Under the pieces are notes generated by a model. It worked only from the letters and a program-made list of their open reading frames with translations. It did not search any database and was not told the DNA's origin. Source: Candidatus Gastranaerophilales bacterium (lineage in GTDB: Bacteria; Cyanobacteriota; Vampirovibrionia; Gastranaerophilales; Gastranaerophilaceae). From it: 6,588 bases of DNA. Shown in pieces: positions 1 to 6,167 of the stretch. How positions within the stretch are numbered: the first letter of the stretch is position 1; each line of letters starts with the position of its first letter. The stretch covers positions 1 to 6,588 of the forward strand of contig CANQZO010000111.1 of assembly GCA_947628355.1 (NCBI GenBank). The letters are read 5' to 3'. The translations under genes and the position numbers were made by a program.

Positions 1-1
1 C

Positions 2-58
2 AACGGACCACGGCAAGAGGGGGATCCTGAATATCATAAAAAAATTGATGAAATGTAA
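2..58 (+). CDS. C-terminal tail of an upstream gene, unknown product (5' partial)
   Basis: Reading from base 2, eighteen sense codons run to a TAA at 56-58 and give a polar tail, NGPRQEGDPEYHKKIDEM. I prefer this frame because its third positions are mostly A or T, as in the neighbouring genes. The frame from base 3 is also open (to a TGA at 63-65) but has G/C-rich third positions. A strong hairpin terminator begins about 22 bases after the stop, which fits a plus-strand gene ending here. The tail is too short to name a family; a charged, flexible C-terminus is all that can be seen. Confidence 0.5.
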   Translation, partial: NGPRQEGDPEYHKKIDEM

Positions 59-80
59 AAAATGATTTATTTCAAGACTA

Positions 81-115
81 TAAAATGCTTCCGCCATAAT
101 GGCGGAAGCATTTTA
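81..115. terminator. Bidirectional intrinsic terminator between the upstream gene and rph
   Basis: Bases 81-95 and 101-115 form a perfect 15-bp inverted repeat with a GC-rich core (CTTCCGCC/GGCGGAAG), an ATAAT loop at 96-100, and A/T runs at both stem bases. The outer TTTT on either strand supplies a short U-tract, so it can stop transcription from both directions. It lies between the plus-strand stop at 58 and the minus-strand rph, whose TAA (113-115) forms the first bases of the stem on the minus-strand transcript. Confidence 0.85.
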
Positions 116-814
116 ATATAAAGAAATGATTTTTTGTATTGCATTATTTGCAAGATTATAAATTTCATCTAGCTGTGATTTTTCAAAGGGTTTACCCTCT
201 GCCGTTGTCTGAAACTCAATTATTTTTCCTGATTTTGTCATCACAACATTAGAATCAACCTGTGCGTGAGAGTCCTCAGAATAATCTAAATCCAATTTAA
301 TTTTCCCGTCTATAATCCCGACAGATACTGCCGCAATAGGTTCTATAATTGGATTTTCCGTCAGCAATCCCTGCTCAATAAGTTTATTAAAAGCAATATT
401 CATTGCAACAAACCCGCCGCAAATTGAAGCACATCTTGTTCCGCCGTCTGCTTGAATAACATCCGCGTCAATTGTAACAGTTCTGTCACCGAGCTTAGTT
501 AAATCGACACAAGAACGCAGACTTCTTCCTATAAGTCTTTGAATTTCCTGCGTTCTGCCGGAGATTTTTGTTCTTTCCCGCTGGCACCTTGTATGAGTAG
601 CCGAAGGCAAAAGTGAATATTCAGCCGTTACCCAGCCCCTAGGGTCATCTTTTTCCATCCATTTAGGTTTTCCATCTTCAACAGAAGCCGTTACTATAAC
701 TTTTGTATCACCAAACTCTGTTAAAACAGAGCCTAAAGCGTGGCAGGTGTAGCCTTTTGTAAGTTTTATGGTTCTTAACTCATTATTTTTTCTGTTATTT
801 AATCTTTCGCTCAT
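113..814 (-). CDS. rph: Ribonuclease PH (tRNA 3'-end phosphorolytic exoribonuclease)
   Basis: RNase PH trims the 3' ends of tRNA precursors in the cytoplasm by phosphorolysis, releasing nucleoside diphosphates; the family forms a hexameric ring. The 233-residue protein is close to the usual length of about 240. Family signatures are in order: FGDTKV (34-39), WVTAEYSLLP (61-70), THTR (73-76), SGRTQEIQRLIGRSLR (85-100) containing the phosphate-site arginine R87, QADGGTR (121-127) with the second phosphate-binding arginine R127, and the acidic motif SEDSHAQVDSNVVM (179-192) with D181 and D187. The start at 814 is supported by AAAAAGG six bases upstream on the minus strand. Two details differ from what I remember of E. 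coli and B. subtilis: the segment before SGRT is about two residues shorter, and the usual GGTRTASI reads GGTRCASI (C128). Neither touches the catalytic residues, so the enzyme is probably active. It is transcribed alone, divergently from metG. Confidence 0.95.
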   Translation of the reverse strand: MSERLNNRKNNELRTIKLTKGYTCHALGSVLTEFGDTKVIVTASVEDGKPKWMEKDDPRGWVTAEYSLLPSATHTRCQRERTKISGRTQEIQRLIGRSLRSCVDLTKLGDRTVTIDADVIQADGGTRCASICGGFVAMNIAFNKLIEQGLLTENPIIEPIAAVSVGIIDGKIKLDLDYSEDSHAQVDSNVVMTKSGKIIEFQTTAEGKPFEKSQLDEIYNLANNAIQKIISLY

Positions 815-885
815 AATAAACCTTTTTAATCTGATTACTTTTGTGATAAATTTATTTTAGCATATTGTTTAAAAGGTGAATATAA
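815..885. promoter_or_regulatory. Divergent rph/metG promoter region
   Basis: This 71-bp gap must hold the promoters of both divergent genes. For rph (minus strand) the best -10 match is TAAAAT at 859-854, giving a leader of about 33 nt and an AAAAAGG ribosome site at 827-821; its -35 is weak. For metG (plus strand) an extended -10-like TG-T-GATAAA lies at 842-850, with a poor -35. The metG ribosome site AAAGGTG (872-878) is seven bases from its ATG. No riboswitch or T-box could fit in the gap. The box positions are judged by eye. Confidence 0.45.
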
Positions 886-2454
886 ATGCAGGAAAAATTT
901 TATCTAACAACCGCAATAGATTACGTTAACGGCGCACCGCACATTGGTCACGCTTATGAAAAAATATTATCGGATGTCATAATTCGTCATAAAAGACAGT
1001 TAACGGATAACGCTTTTATGCTTACAGGTACTGATGAACACGGGATAAAAATTCAAAAAACCGCCGTTTCAAGAGGTATTACACCTAAAGAACTTTGCGA
1101 TGAGAATTTTTCTAAGTTTGAGCAAGCCTGGAAAGAGCTTGAAATAAGCTACGATAAGATTATTAGAACAACAGACGAACAGCATAAAAAAACTGTAAAA
1201 CAAATATTTAAAAAACTGCTTGAAAACGGAGACATATATAAACACTCATACACAGGGCTTTACTGCTCGGGCTGTGAGTCTTTTTTAAGTCCTAAAGACT
1301 TGACGGAAGACGGACTCTGCCCTGACCACCTTAAAAAGCCCGAAGAAATAACTGAAGAAAACTACTTCTTTAAACTTACAAAATATAAAGATAAAATTGC
1401 CGATTACATCAAATCCCACAAAGATTTTATTCAGCCCTCATTCAGAGTTAATGAGCTTTTACATCAGCTTGAAAATATAGAAGACATATCTGTTTCAAGA
1501 ACAAAAGACTCAGTACAATGGGGAATAGGAGTCGACGGCGACGACACTCAAACAATATATGTTTGGATTGACGCATTATCAAACTATATAACAGCAATCG
1601 GGTATGACATCGAAAATCCGACGGAGCAATTTAAAACTCTATGGCCGGCTGACGTTCACGTAATCGGCAAAGACATTATAAAATTTCACTCAATATACTG
1701 GATAGCAATATTAATGTCTTTAGGACTTGAACTTCCCAAAACAATATTTGCTCATGGCTGGATAACAATAGACCAGTCAAAAATGAGTAAATCCATAGGA
1801 AATGTTATAGCACCGCACGATGTTATAACCGCATTCAACCTTGAAAAGCCGGACGCATTTAGATATTATATGGCGTCATCCGCTCAAATCGGGCGTGACG
1901 GAAACTATTCGGATGAAGATTTTAAGGAAAAAGTTAACGCTGATTTAGCTAATAACATAGGAAATCTTTTGAACAGAACTTTAAATATGCTCGTTAAGTA
2001 TTTTGACGGCGAGATAAAAAGCGAATTTATCACCGATAAATCTAACAAGATTGCAGTCATGGCAGAAAATACGAAAACTCAAATTACAGAAGCATTTAAT
2101 CATTACGAAATAGCGGAAGCGGCAAATTTAATTGTATCTTATGCTGACGCGGTAAATAAATACGTAACCGAAACTGCTCCATGGGCATTAGCTAAAGAAG
2201 AAAAAATGCTTGAAACAGGCAAAGTTTTATACACTGTCCTTGAAGCTATGCGCCACATTGCCATTATGCTTTATCCGTATTGCCCTAATATTGCAGAGGA
2301 TATATTAACTCAATTAAATGAAAATATAAACTTTAAATATGAAAATCTTTATTGGGGCGGTTTAAAAACAGGCAAAATAACGGAAAAAGACAAAATTAAA
2401 CCCGTATTTTTAAGACTTGATTCCGAATTTGCAGCGGATAAAAAGAAAGGTTAA
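886..2454 (+). CDS. metG: Methionyl-tRNA synthetase
   Basis: This cytoplasmic class I aminoacyl-tRNA synthetase charges initiator and elongator tRNA-Met with methionine using ATP. The 522-residue protein shows the HIGH signature at 19-22 (PHIGHAYE), TGTDEHG (47-53) of the catalytic fold, and the KMSKS loop at 299-303. Between the halves of the catalytic domain is the connective peptide with one zinc knuckle, CSGC (127-130) plus CPDH (145-148). This CxxC/CxxH pattern is that of the single-knuckle (Thermus-type) enzymes rather than the two-knuckle E. coli type. The anticodon-binding helical domain follows (about 345-500, including NNIGNLLNR at 356-364). The protein ends near LRLDSEF and has no appended EMAPII/Trbp111 tRNA-binding domain, so it is the short form. 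The ATG is preceded by AAAGGTG at seven bases. prfB begins 6 bp after the stop, so the two form an operon. Confidence 0.96.
   Translation: MQEKFYLTTAIDYVNGAPHIGHAYEKILSDVIIRHKRQLTDNAFMLTGTDEHGIKIQKTAVSRGITPKELCDENFSKFEQAWKELEISYDKIIRTTDEQHKKTVKQIFKKLLENGDIYKHSYTGLYCSGCESFLSPKDLTEDGLCPDHLKKPEEITEENYFFKLTKYKDKIADYIKSHKDFIQPSFRVNELLHQLENIEDISVSRTKDSVQWGIGVDGDDTQTIYVWIDALSNYITAIGYDIENPTEQFKTLWPADVHVIGKDIIKFHSIYWIAILMSLGLELPKTIFAHGWITIDQSKMSKSIGNVIAPHDVITAFNLEKPDAFRYYMASSAQIGRDGNYSDEDFKEKVNADLANNIGNLLNRTLNMLVKYFDGEIKSEFITDKSNKIAVMAENTKTQITEAFNHYEIAEAANLIVSYADAVNKYVTETAPWALAKEEKMLETGKVLYTVLEAMRHIAIMLYPYCPNIAEDILTQLNENINFKYENLYWGGLKTGKITEKDKIKPVFLRLDSEFAADKKKG
2444..2450 (+). promoter_or_regulatory. 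Ribosome binding site for prfB (supports the TTG start)
   Basis: AGAAAGG lies inside the last codons of metG, ten bases before the TTG at 2461. It is the only purine-rich site placed for a prfB start. The nearby ATGs at 2468 and 2471 are in another frame and hit a stop after a few codons. The in-frame ATG at 2506 (codon 16) has no comparable site. Confidence 0.55.
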
Positions 2455-2460
2455 CTCAAA

Positions 2461-3570
2461 TTGCTGTATGATGAAGTTAAACAGAGTTATAATCCCGTTA
2501 AAACAATGTTTGATAAAGCATTAAAGGTATTCGATGTTGACTCGTTAAAAAATTCCATTAAAGAAAACGAACAAAAACTCCAGCAAAGCGATATCTGGTC
2601 AAACCCCGATATATCTTCAAAAATTTCGCAAGAAATAAAAGAGGATAAAGATAATCTTGAAAAAATATCACACTGGAAAAGTTTATCAAGCGATATAGAA
2701 ACATTATTTGAATTATATGAAGAAACTAAAGACGAAACCTTACTTGATGAAGTCGAACAGACAATAAAAACATTAAAATCCGAGCTTGAAGTATGGGAAA
2801 TAGAATCGACACTAAGCGGAGAGTATGATAAATCTGACGCAATAATAACAATAAATGCGGGGGCAGGAGGAACAGACGCACAGGACTGGGCGCAAATGCT
2901 TTTAAGAATGTATATGCGATATGCGGAATCTAAGCATTGGAAAACCGATTTAATTGAACGCTCGGACGGTGAAGAAGCGGGGATAAAATCTGCCACAATA
3001 AAAGTATGCGGGAAATATGCTTACGGGTTAGTAAAAGCAGAAAAAGGGGTACACCGATTAGTCAGAATTTCGCCTTTTAATGCAAACGGAAAAAGGCAGA
3101 CGAGTTTTGCAAGTTTGGAGGTTAGCCCTGTTATAGAAGATTTCAGTAAAAAAATCGAAATACCCGCCGAGGATATTGTTGTAGATACAATGCGCTCTGG
3201 CGGTGCGGGCGGTCAAAATGTTAATAAAGTTGAAACTGCCGTAAGAATACTGCACAAACCTACGGGTATTGTTGTAAGATGTCAGCAGCAGCGCTCTCAA
3301 TTGCAGAATAAGGAAACCGCAATGCAAATATTAGCTTCAAAACTGCTTGCAATAAAGCAAGCCGAACACGAAGAAAAGCTCCTGCAGTTAAAGGGTCAAA
3401 ATGTTGATATAAATTTCGGCTCGCAAATCCGCTCTTACGTATTTCATCCTTATAAAATGGTAAAAGACCACAGAACAAATTATGAAGTCGGCAATGTAGA
3501 TTCTGTTATGGACGGAGCCTTAGACGGATTTATTGAAGCATATTTGAAACAGAATATTAAAATTGAGTAA
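2461..3570 (+). CDS. prfB: Peptide chain release factor 2 (RF2), uninterrupted frame
   Basis: RF2 recognises UAA and UGA stop codons in the ribosomal A site and triggers peptidyl-tRNA hydrolysis. The 369-residue product has a helical N-terminal domain (about 1-115), AGAGGTDAQDWAQML (133-147), the RF2-specific SPF anticodon-mimic tripeptide at 204-206, and the catalytic GGQ at 250-252 in the conserved SGGAGGQNVNKVE (247-259). The TTG start gives an N-terminus aligning in length with E. coli RF2 (24 residues before the conserved D-x-D, against 25). At the place where many bacteria have the CTT-TGA-C autoregulatory +1 frameshift, this gene simply reads TTC GAT (F24-D25, 2530-2535) in one frame with no TGA. 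A fallback start would be ATG at 2506. It is translated from the metG message after a 6-bp gap and converges with the radical SAM gene 44 bp downstream. Confidence 0.95.
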   Translation: MLYDEVKQSYNPVKTMFDKALKVFDVDSLKNSIKENEQKLQQSDIWSNPDISSKISQEIKEDKDNLEKISHWKSLSSDIETLFELYEETKDETLLDEVEQTIKTLKSELEVWEIESTLSGEYDKSDAIITINAGAGGTDAQDWAQMLLRMYMRYAESKHWKTDLIERSDGEEAGIKSATIKVCGKYAYGLVKAEKGVHRLVRISPFNANGKRQTSFASLEVSPVIEDFSKKIEIPAEDIVVDTMRSGGAGGQNVNKVETAVRILHKPTGIVVRCQQQRSQLQNKETAMQILASKLLAIKQAEHEEKLLQLKGQNVDINFGSQIRSYVFHPYKMVKDHRTNYEVGNVDSVMDGALDGFIEAYLKQNIKIE

Positions 3571-3614
3571 GTTCTAATTTATCAAAATCTTTTGGCGATA
3601 GCTAATCTTGTTTA

Positions 3615-4604
3615 TTAAATAAATTTTTTTTGATTAAACATAAGTTCTGTTCTTTCATTTAAATCTACCAATAAATTGTATTTTGCGGCTTCATTTTTTG
3701 CGTATGAATATAAATTTAAAATTTTTTTAGGAATTTCATTATTAATATTTTTAGCAGACCTGTCAAAATCAAAACTGACCATATATACACCAATGTTATC
3801 AGATAACCTTAAAAACTCATCAATAAATTCTTCTTTGTCGTTGTAATTTTCTATAATTATGTATTTTAAAAGAATCTGACTTTTGTTTTTTACATATTTT
3901 AATGCCTTTTTAACATTATTTATAACCTTATTAAAGCTATCGGAATTATGAATTATTTTATAAAGATGTTTATTTCCGCTGTCAATTGAAACATTAATTA
4001 CAAAGCGCTCATTTTTTAACAGTTTTTTATAAGAATTTCTAAATACAACAAAATTACTCATAATAGAAACATAAGATGTTGAATTTTTTAAGCCCCAATC
4101 AAGAATTTTATCAATTTCTTTTAAAATTCCGGGTTCACCGCCGCCTATACAAATCATAAAATCATCAGAGAGTTTATTATTTTCTTTAAGCCATTTTAAA
4201 TAAGGAATAACATTATAATTATTTTTTTTCTTCTTTTCATCTTTTACAACACAATAAATGCAATTAATATTACAATAACGCCAATGACATATATAAACCG
4301 TCTTGATTTTATTATTATATTCACATTCCCTAACCTCACTCACACGGGCAATATTTTCGAAAGCCGCATTTTCGCCGGAGTTAATATATTCTTCCGTTGT
4401 TTTGTAACAGCCCTCGCATTCCGCATCCTCCAAATATATTCCGTTTGATATAGCATTTGTTTTTTCAAAAAAGGTATGCATAACATTATTAACATCACTT
4501 TTTTCGCAAATCGGAATATAAACTCCTTTTACGTTATTACAACAAGAAAATACCGCATTAATGTCAAATCTTATTGATTCATTTATAAATTTACAAGGCT
4601 TCAA
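3615..4604 (-). CDS. Radical SAM protein with N-terminal cysteine-rich (SPASM-like) module, function unknown
   Basis: The 329-residue protein has a radical SAM core: C111-x3-C115-x2-C118 (YCNINCIYC) to hold the SAM-binding 4Fe-4S cluster, GGGEPG (154-159) as the glycine-rich SAM site, NVSIDSG (204-210), and a following alpha/beta segment to about 300. Ahead of the barrel lies a cysteine module: C4, C21-C22, C33, CEGC (63-66) and C94. The pattern of C then about 16 residues then CCN, and later CxxC, resembles part of a SPASM auxiliary-cluster domain, which normally sits after the barrel; this comparison is inference. The start is TTG at 4604-4602, with GGGA ten bases upstream. No in-frame ATG exists before codon 42, which would delete the module; the frame is open back to a stop at 4631-4629. 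The protein is Lys/Asn rich and the barrel DNA is very AT-rich. No adjacent precursor peptide or partner enzyme is visible, so the substrate is unknown. It has no signal peptide or membrane segment. Confidence 0.85.
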   Translation of the reverse strand: MKPCKFINESIRFDINAVFSCCNNVKGVYIPICEKSDVNNVMHTFFEKTNAISNGIYLEDAECEGCYKTTEEYINSGENAAFENIARVSEVRECEYNNKIKTVYICHWRYCNINCIYCVVKDEKKKKNNYNVIPYLKWLKENNKLSDDFMICIGGGEPGILKEIDKILDWGLKNSTSYVSIMSNFVVFRNSYKKLLKNERFVINVSIDSGNKHLYKIIHNSDSFNKVINNVKKALKYVKNKSQILLKYIIIENYNDKEEFIDEFLRLSDNIGVYMVSFDFDRSAKNINNEIPKKILNLYSYAKNEAAKYNLLVDLNERTELMFNQKKFI

Positions 4605-4641
4605 AATATTAAATTCCCAACAAATACATTAAAAAAATCTT

Positions 4642-4673
4642 AACATATAAATGTTTTAAGTCAATTTTAACAT
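4642..4673. repeat. Three AACAT/ATGTT half-sites, possible operator
   Basis: AACAT (4642-4646), ATGTT (4651-4655) and AACAT (4669-4673) alternate in orientation. Two overlapping inverted repeats share the middle half-site; the second arm pair is AAATGTT (4649-4655) and AACATTT (4669-4675). They lie just upstream of the candidate -35 of the permease promoter. In DNA this AT-rich such matches can arise by chance, so an operator role is speculative. Confidence 0.25.
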
Positions 4674-4701
4674 TTGTAAGTATTAAATATAAGTTTATGA
4701 T
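4674..4701 (+). promoter_or_regulatory. Candidate sigma-70-type promoter for the permease gene
   Basis: TTGTAA (4674-4679) and TATGAT (4696-4701) are separated by 16 bases and match the -35 and -10 consensus at 4/6 and 5/6. Transcription would begin near 4708 and leave a leader of about 65 nt before the ATG at 4773. GATAAT at 4699-4704 is an alternative -10 but is poorly spaced from this -35. Confidence 0.35.
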
Positions 4702-4772
4702 AATGAGATTTTAAACAACTTAACTATGTTTTTGTTAAAATTGATATGTATATACACTAAGAGAGGTTAAGC

Positions 4773-6098
4773 ATGGAACATTTTTACGGAGTTGTGCAAA
4801 ATTACAATATTGCCATTTCTGCTGCGATATTAATTCTTGCATATATTTTTATTGCTCTTGAAAAAATACCAAAGGTTACAATAGCGCTTTTAGGTGCTGC
4901 CGTTGTTGTTTTTTCGGGACTTGTCAGCCAAGATAAAGTTATTGAGGAGGGGTTAAACGCTCATTACTTTATCAATTTTATAGATTTTAACGTAATATTT
5001 TTACTCGTTTCTATGATGATTATAGTAAATATTACGACAAGGTGCGGAGTATTTAAGTGGGTTGCAATTGAACTTTTAAAAATGACAAAAGGTAAACCAT
5101 TATTGGTATTAATAGTTCTGGCATTTTTTACCGCAATATTATCGGCATTTCTTGATAACGTAACTACAGTAATATTAATTATGCCGATTACATTTGTAGT
5201 TGCAAAACAGCTTGATATAAACCCTGTTCCTCTGCTTATTTCGGAAATTTTTTCATCAAATATTGGCGGAACGGCAACATTAATAGGTGACCCGCCAAAC
5301 ATAATTATCGGCAGTGCTGCTAACTTTTCATTTATGGACTTTTTATCAGAGTTAACTATTATATGCTTTATAATTATGTGCGCAGTTATTGCATTTTTAT
5401 ATCTGTGCTTTAAAAAACAGCTTCACACAACGGAAGAAAAAATGGCGAGTATAAAAGAAATTGACAATTCAAAAACCATTACAGATTTCGCACTTCTTAA
5501 AAGAAGTTTAACCGTGCTTGCGCTTGTTATTTTAGGGTTTATAACTCACGATGTAACGCATATTCAAACTTGTATAATAGCATTTATAGGCGCAAGTATA
5601 TTATTACTGTTTGAAAATCCCGAAGATACATTTAAAGAAGTAGAATGGAATACAATATTCTTCTTTGTCGGATTATTTATCATAATCGGTGCATTTGAAG
5701 CGGCAGGGGGTATACAATTAATGGCAGACTGGTTGTTAAAGGTAACAGCTGGCTCGCAAAAAATAGCTTCTTTTGTTATATTATGGGCTTCGGGCATTTT
5801 ATCGGGTATAATAGATAACATTCCATATACAGCGACTATGGCGCCTATGATATCTGCAATGGAAGCGGAGAAAGGACGTGAGTTTGTTCTTCCGATGTGG
5901 TGGTGCTTATCGTTAGGAGCTTGTCTTGGCGGTAACTTAACAATAATCGGCGCAGCAGCAAATGTTATAGTTTCGGAGAACTCAGCTAAACACGGTCATG
6001 TAATTAAATTCTTGGAATTTATGAAATACGGTATAGTTGTTGTATGTATTTCACTCACATTATCATCCGCTTACATTTGGGTAAGACATTTTATGTAA
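4773..6098 (+). CDS. ArsB/NhaD-superfamily permease (OCA2/'P-permease' branch), ion transporter
   Basis: This is an inner-membrane secondary transporter of 441 residues with about 11-12 hydrophobic segments. A polar cytoplasm-like loop (about 214-243) splits two halves that repeat the same signature. The first half has FLDNVTTVILIMP (126-138) and SNIGGTATLIGDPPNIII (162-179). The second has IIDNIPYTATMAPM (346-359) and GACLGGNLTIIGAAANVI (382-399). D128/N129, D173 and D348/N349 are the likely ion- or substrate-site residues. The IGDPPN motif is, as far as I recall, typical of the OCA2-like branch and argues against a bona fide ArsB arsenite pump. No ars genes are nearby. Substrate could be Na+/H+, an organic or an inorganic anion; the sequence does not decide. 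The start is firm: AGAGAGG (4760-4766) lies six bases before the ATG. It is a single-gene unit with its own terminator. Confidence 0.9.
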   Translation: MEHFYGVVQNYNIAISAAILILAYIFIALEKIPKVTIALLGAAVVVFSGLVSQDKVIEEGLNAHYFINFIDFNVIFLLVSMMIIVNITTRCGVFKWVAIELLKMTKGKPLLVLIVLAFFTAILSAFLDNVTTVILIMPITFVVAKQLDINPVPLLISEIFSSNIGGTATLIGDPPNIIIGSAANFSFMDFLSELTIICFIIMCAVIAFLYLCFKKQLHTTEEKMASIKEIDNSKTITDFALLKRSLTVLALVILGFITHDVTHIQTCIIAFIGASILLLFENPEDTFKEVEWNTIFFFVGLFIIIGAFEAAGGIQLMADWLLKVTAGSQKIASFVILWASGILSGIIDNIPYTATMAPMISAMEAEKGREFVLPMWWCLSLGACLGGNLTIIGAAANVIVSENSAKHGHVIKFLEFMKYGIVVVCISLTLSSAYIWVRHFM

Positions 6099-6119
6099 TG
6101 TAAGTTTTTTGCATATAAA

Positions 6120-6150
6120 AAAAGAGCCCGATTTAAAATCGGGCTCTTTT
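6120..6150. terminator. Bidirectional intrinsic terminator between permease gene and nifJ
   Basis: Bases 6120-6132 pair perfectly with 6138-6150 (13 bp, core GAGCCCGAT/ATCGGGCTC) around a 5-base TTAAA loop. On the plus strand the stem ends in TTTT. On the minus strand the seven A's at 6117-6123 read as a seven-U tract, so it is strongest for nifJ. It lies 22 bases after the permease stop and 18 bases beyond the nifJ stop. Confidence 0.9.
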
Positions 6151-6167
6151 AATGTTACATTAATTGA

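Larger units (their letters stand above)
4605..4772. promoter_or_regulatory. AT-rich divergent regulatory region between radical SAM and permease genes
   Basis: This gap of 168 bp separates two divergent starts and is almost entirely A and T. No convincing ORF, tRNA or stable GC-rich hairpin is present. It should contain both promoters. The plus-strand candidate is described separately. The minus-strand gene has only a weak ribosome site (GGGA at 4618-4615) and no clear promoter by eye. A cluster of AACAT/ATGTT half-sites lies at 4642-4673. Confidence 0.5.

Noticed and set aside
841..868. TTGTGA-16-TATTGT as the metG promoter
   Set aside because: Its start point would fall at about the ribosome binding site, leaving almost no leader; the extended -10 further upstream is more reasonable though also weak.
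2487..2996. A 169-codon open frame antisense to prfB
   Set aside because: It lies fully within prfB on the opposite strand, has a low-complexity Ser-rich product mirroring prfB codons, and has no ribosome site or family resemblance.
3058..3478. Two further antisense open frames inside prfB
   Set aside because: Both are shadows of the conserved SPF/GGQ region, which clearly codes on the plus strand.
4609..4629. Seven-codon minus-strand mini-ORF (MYLLGI) ending four bases before the radical SAM start
   Set aside because: It was considered as a leader peptide, but no Shine-Dalgarno sequence precedes its ATG and such short frames are common in AT-rich DNA.
4964..5821. Antisense open frames within the permease gene
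   Set aside because: They mirror transmembrane codons of the permease and have no independent support.
4773..6098. Calling the permease arsB
   Set aside because: The IGDPPN motif and lack of any ars neighbour make arsenite efflux unsupported; the superfamily name is as far as the sequence goes.
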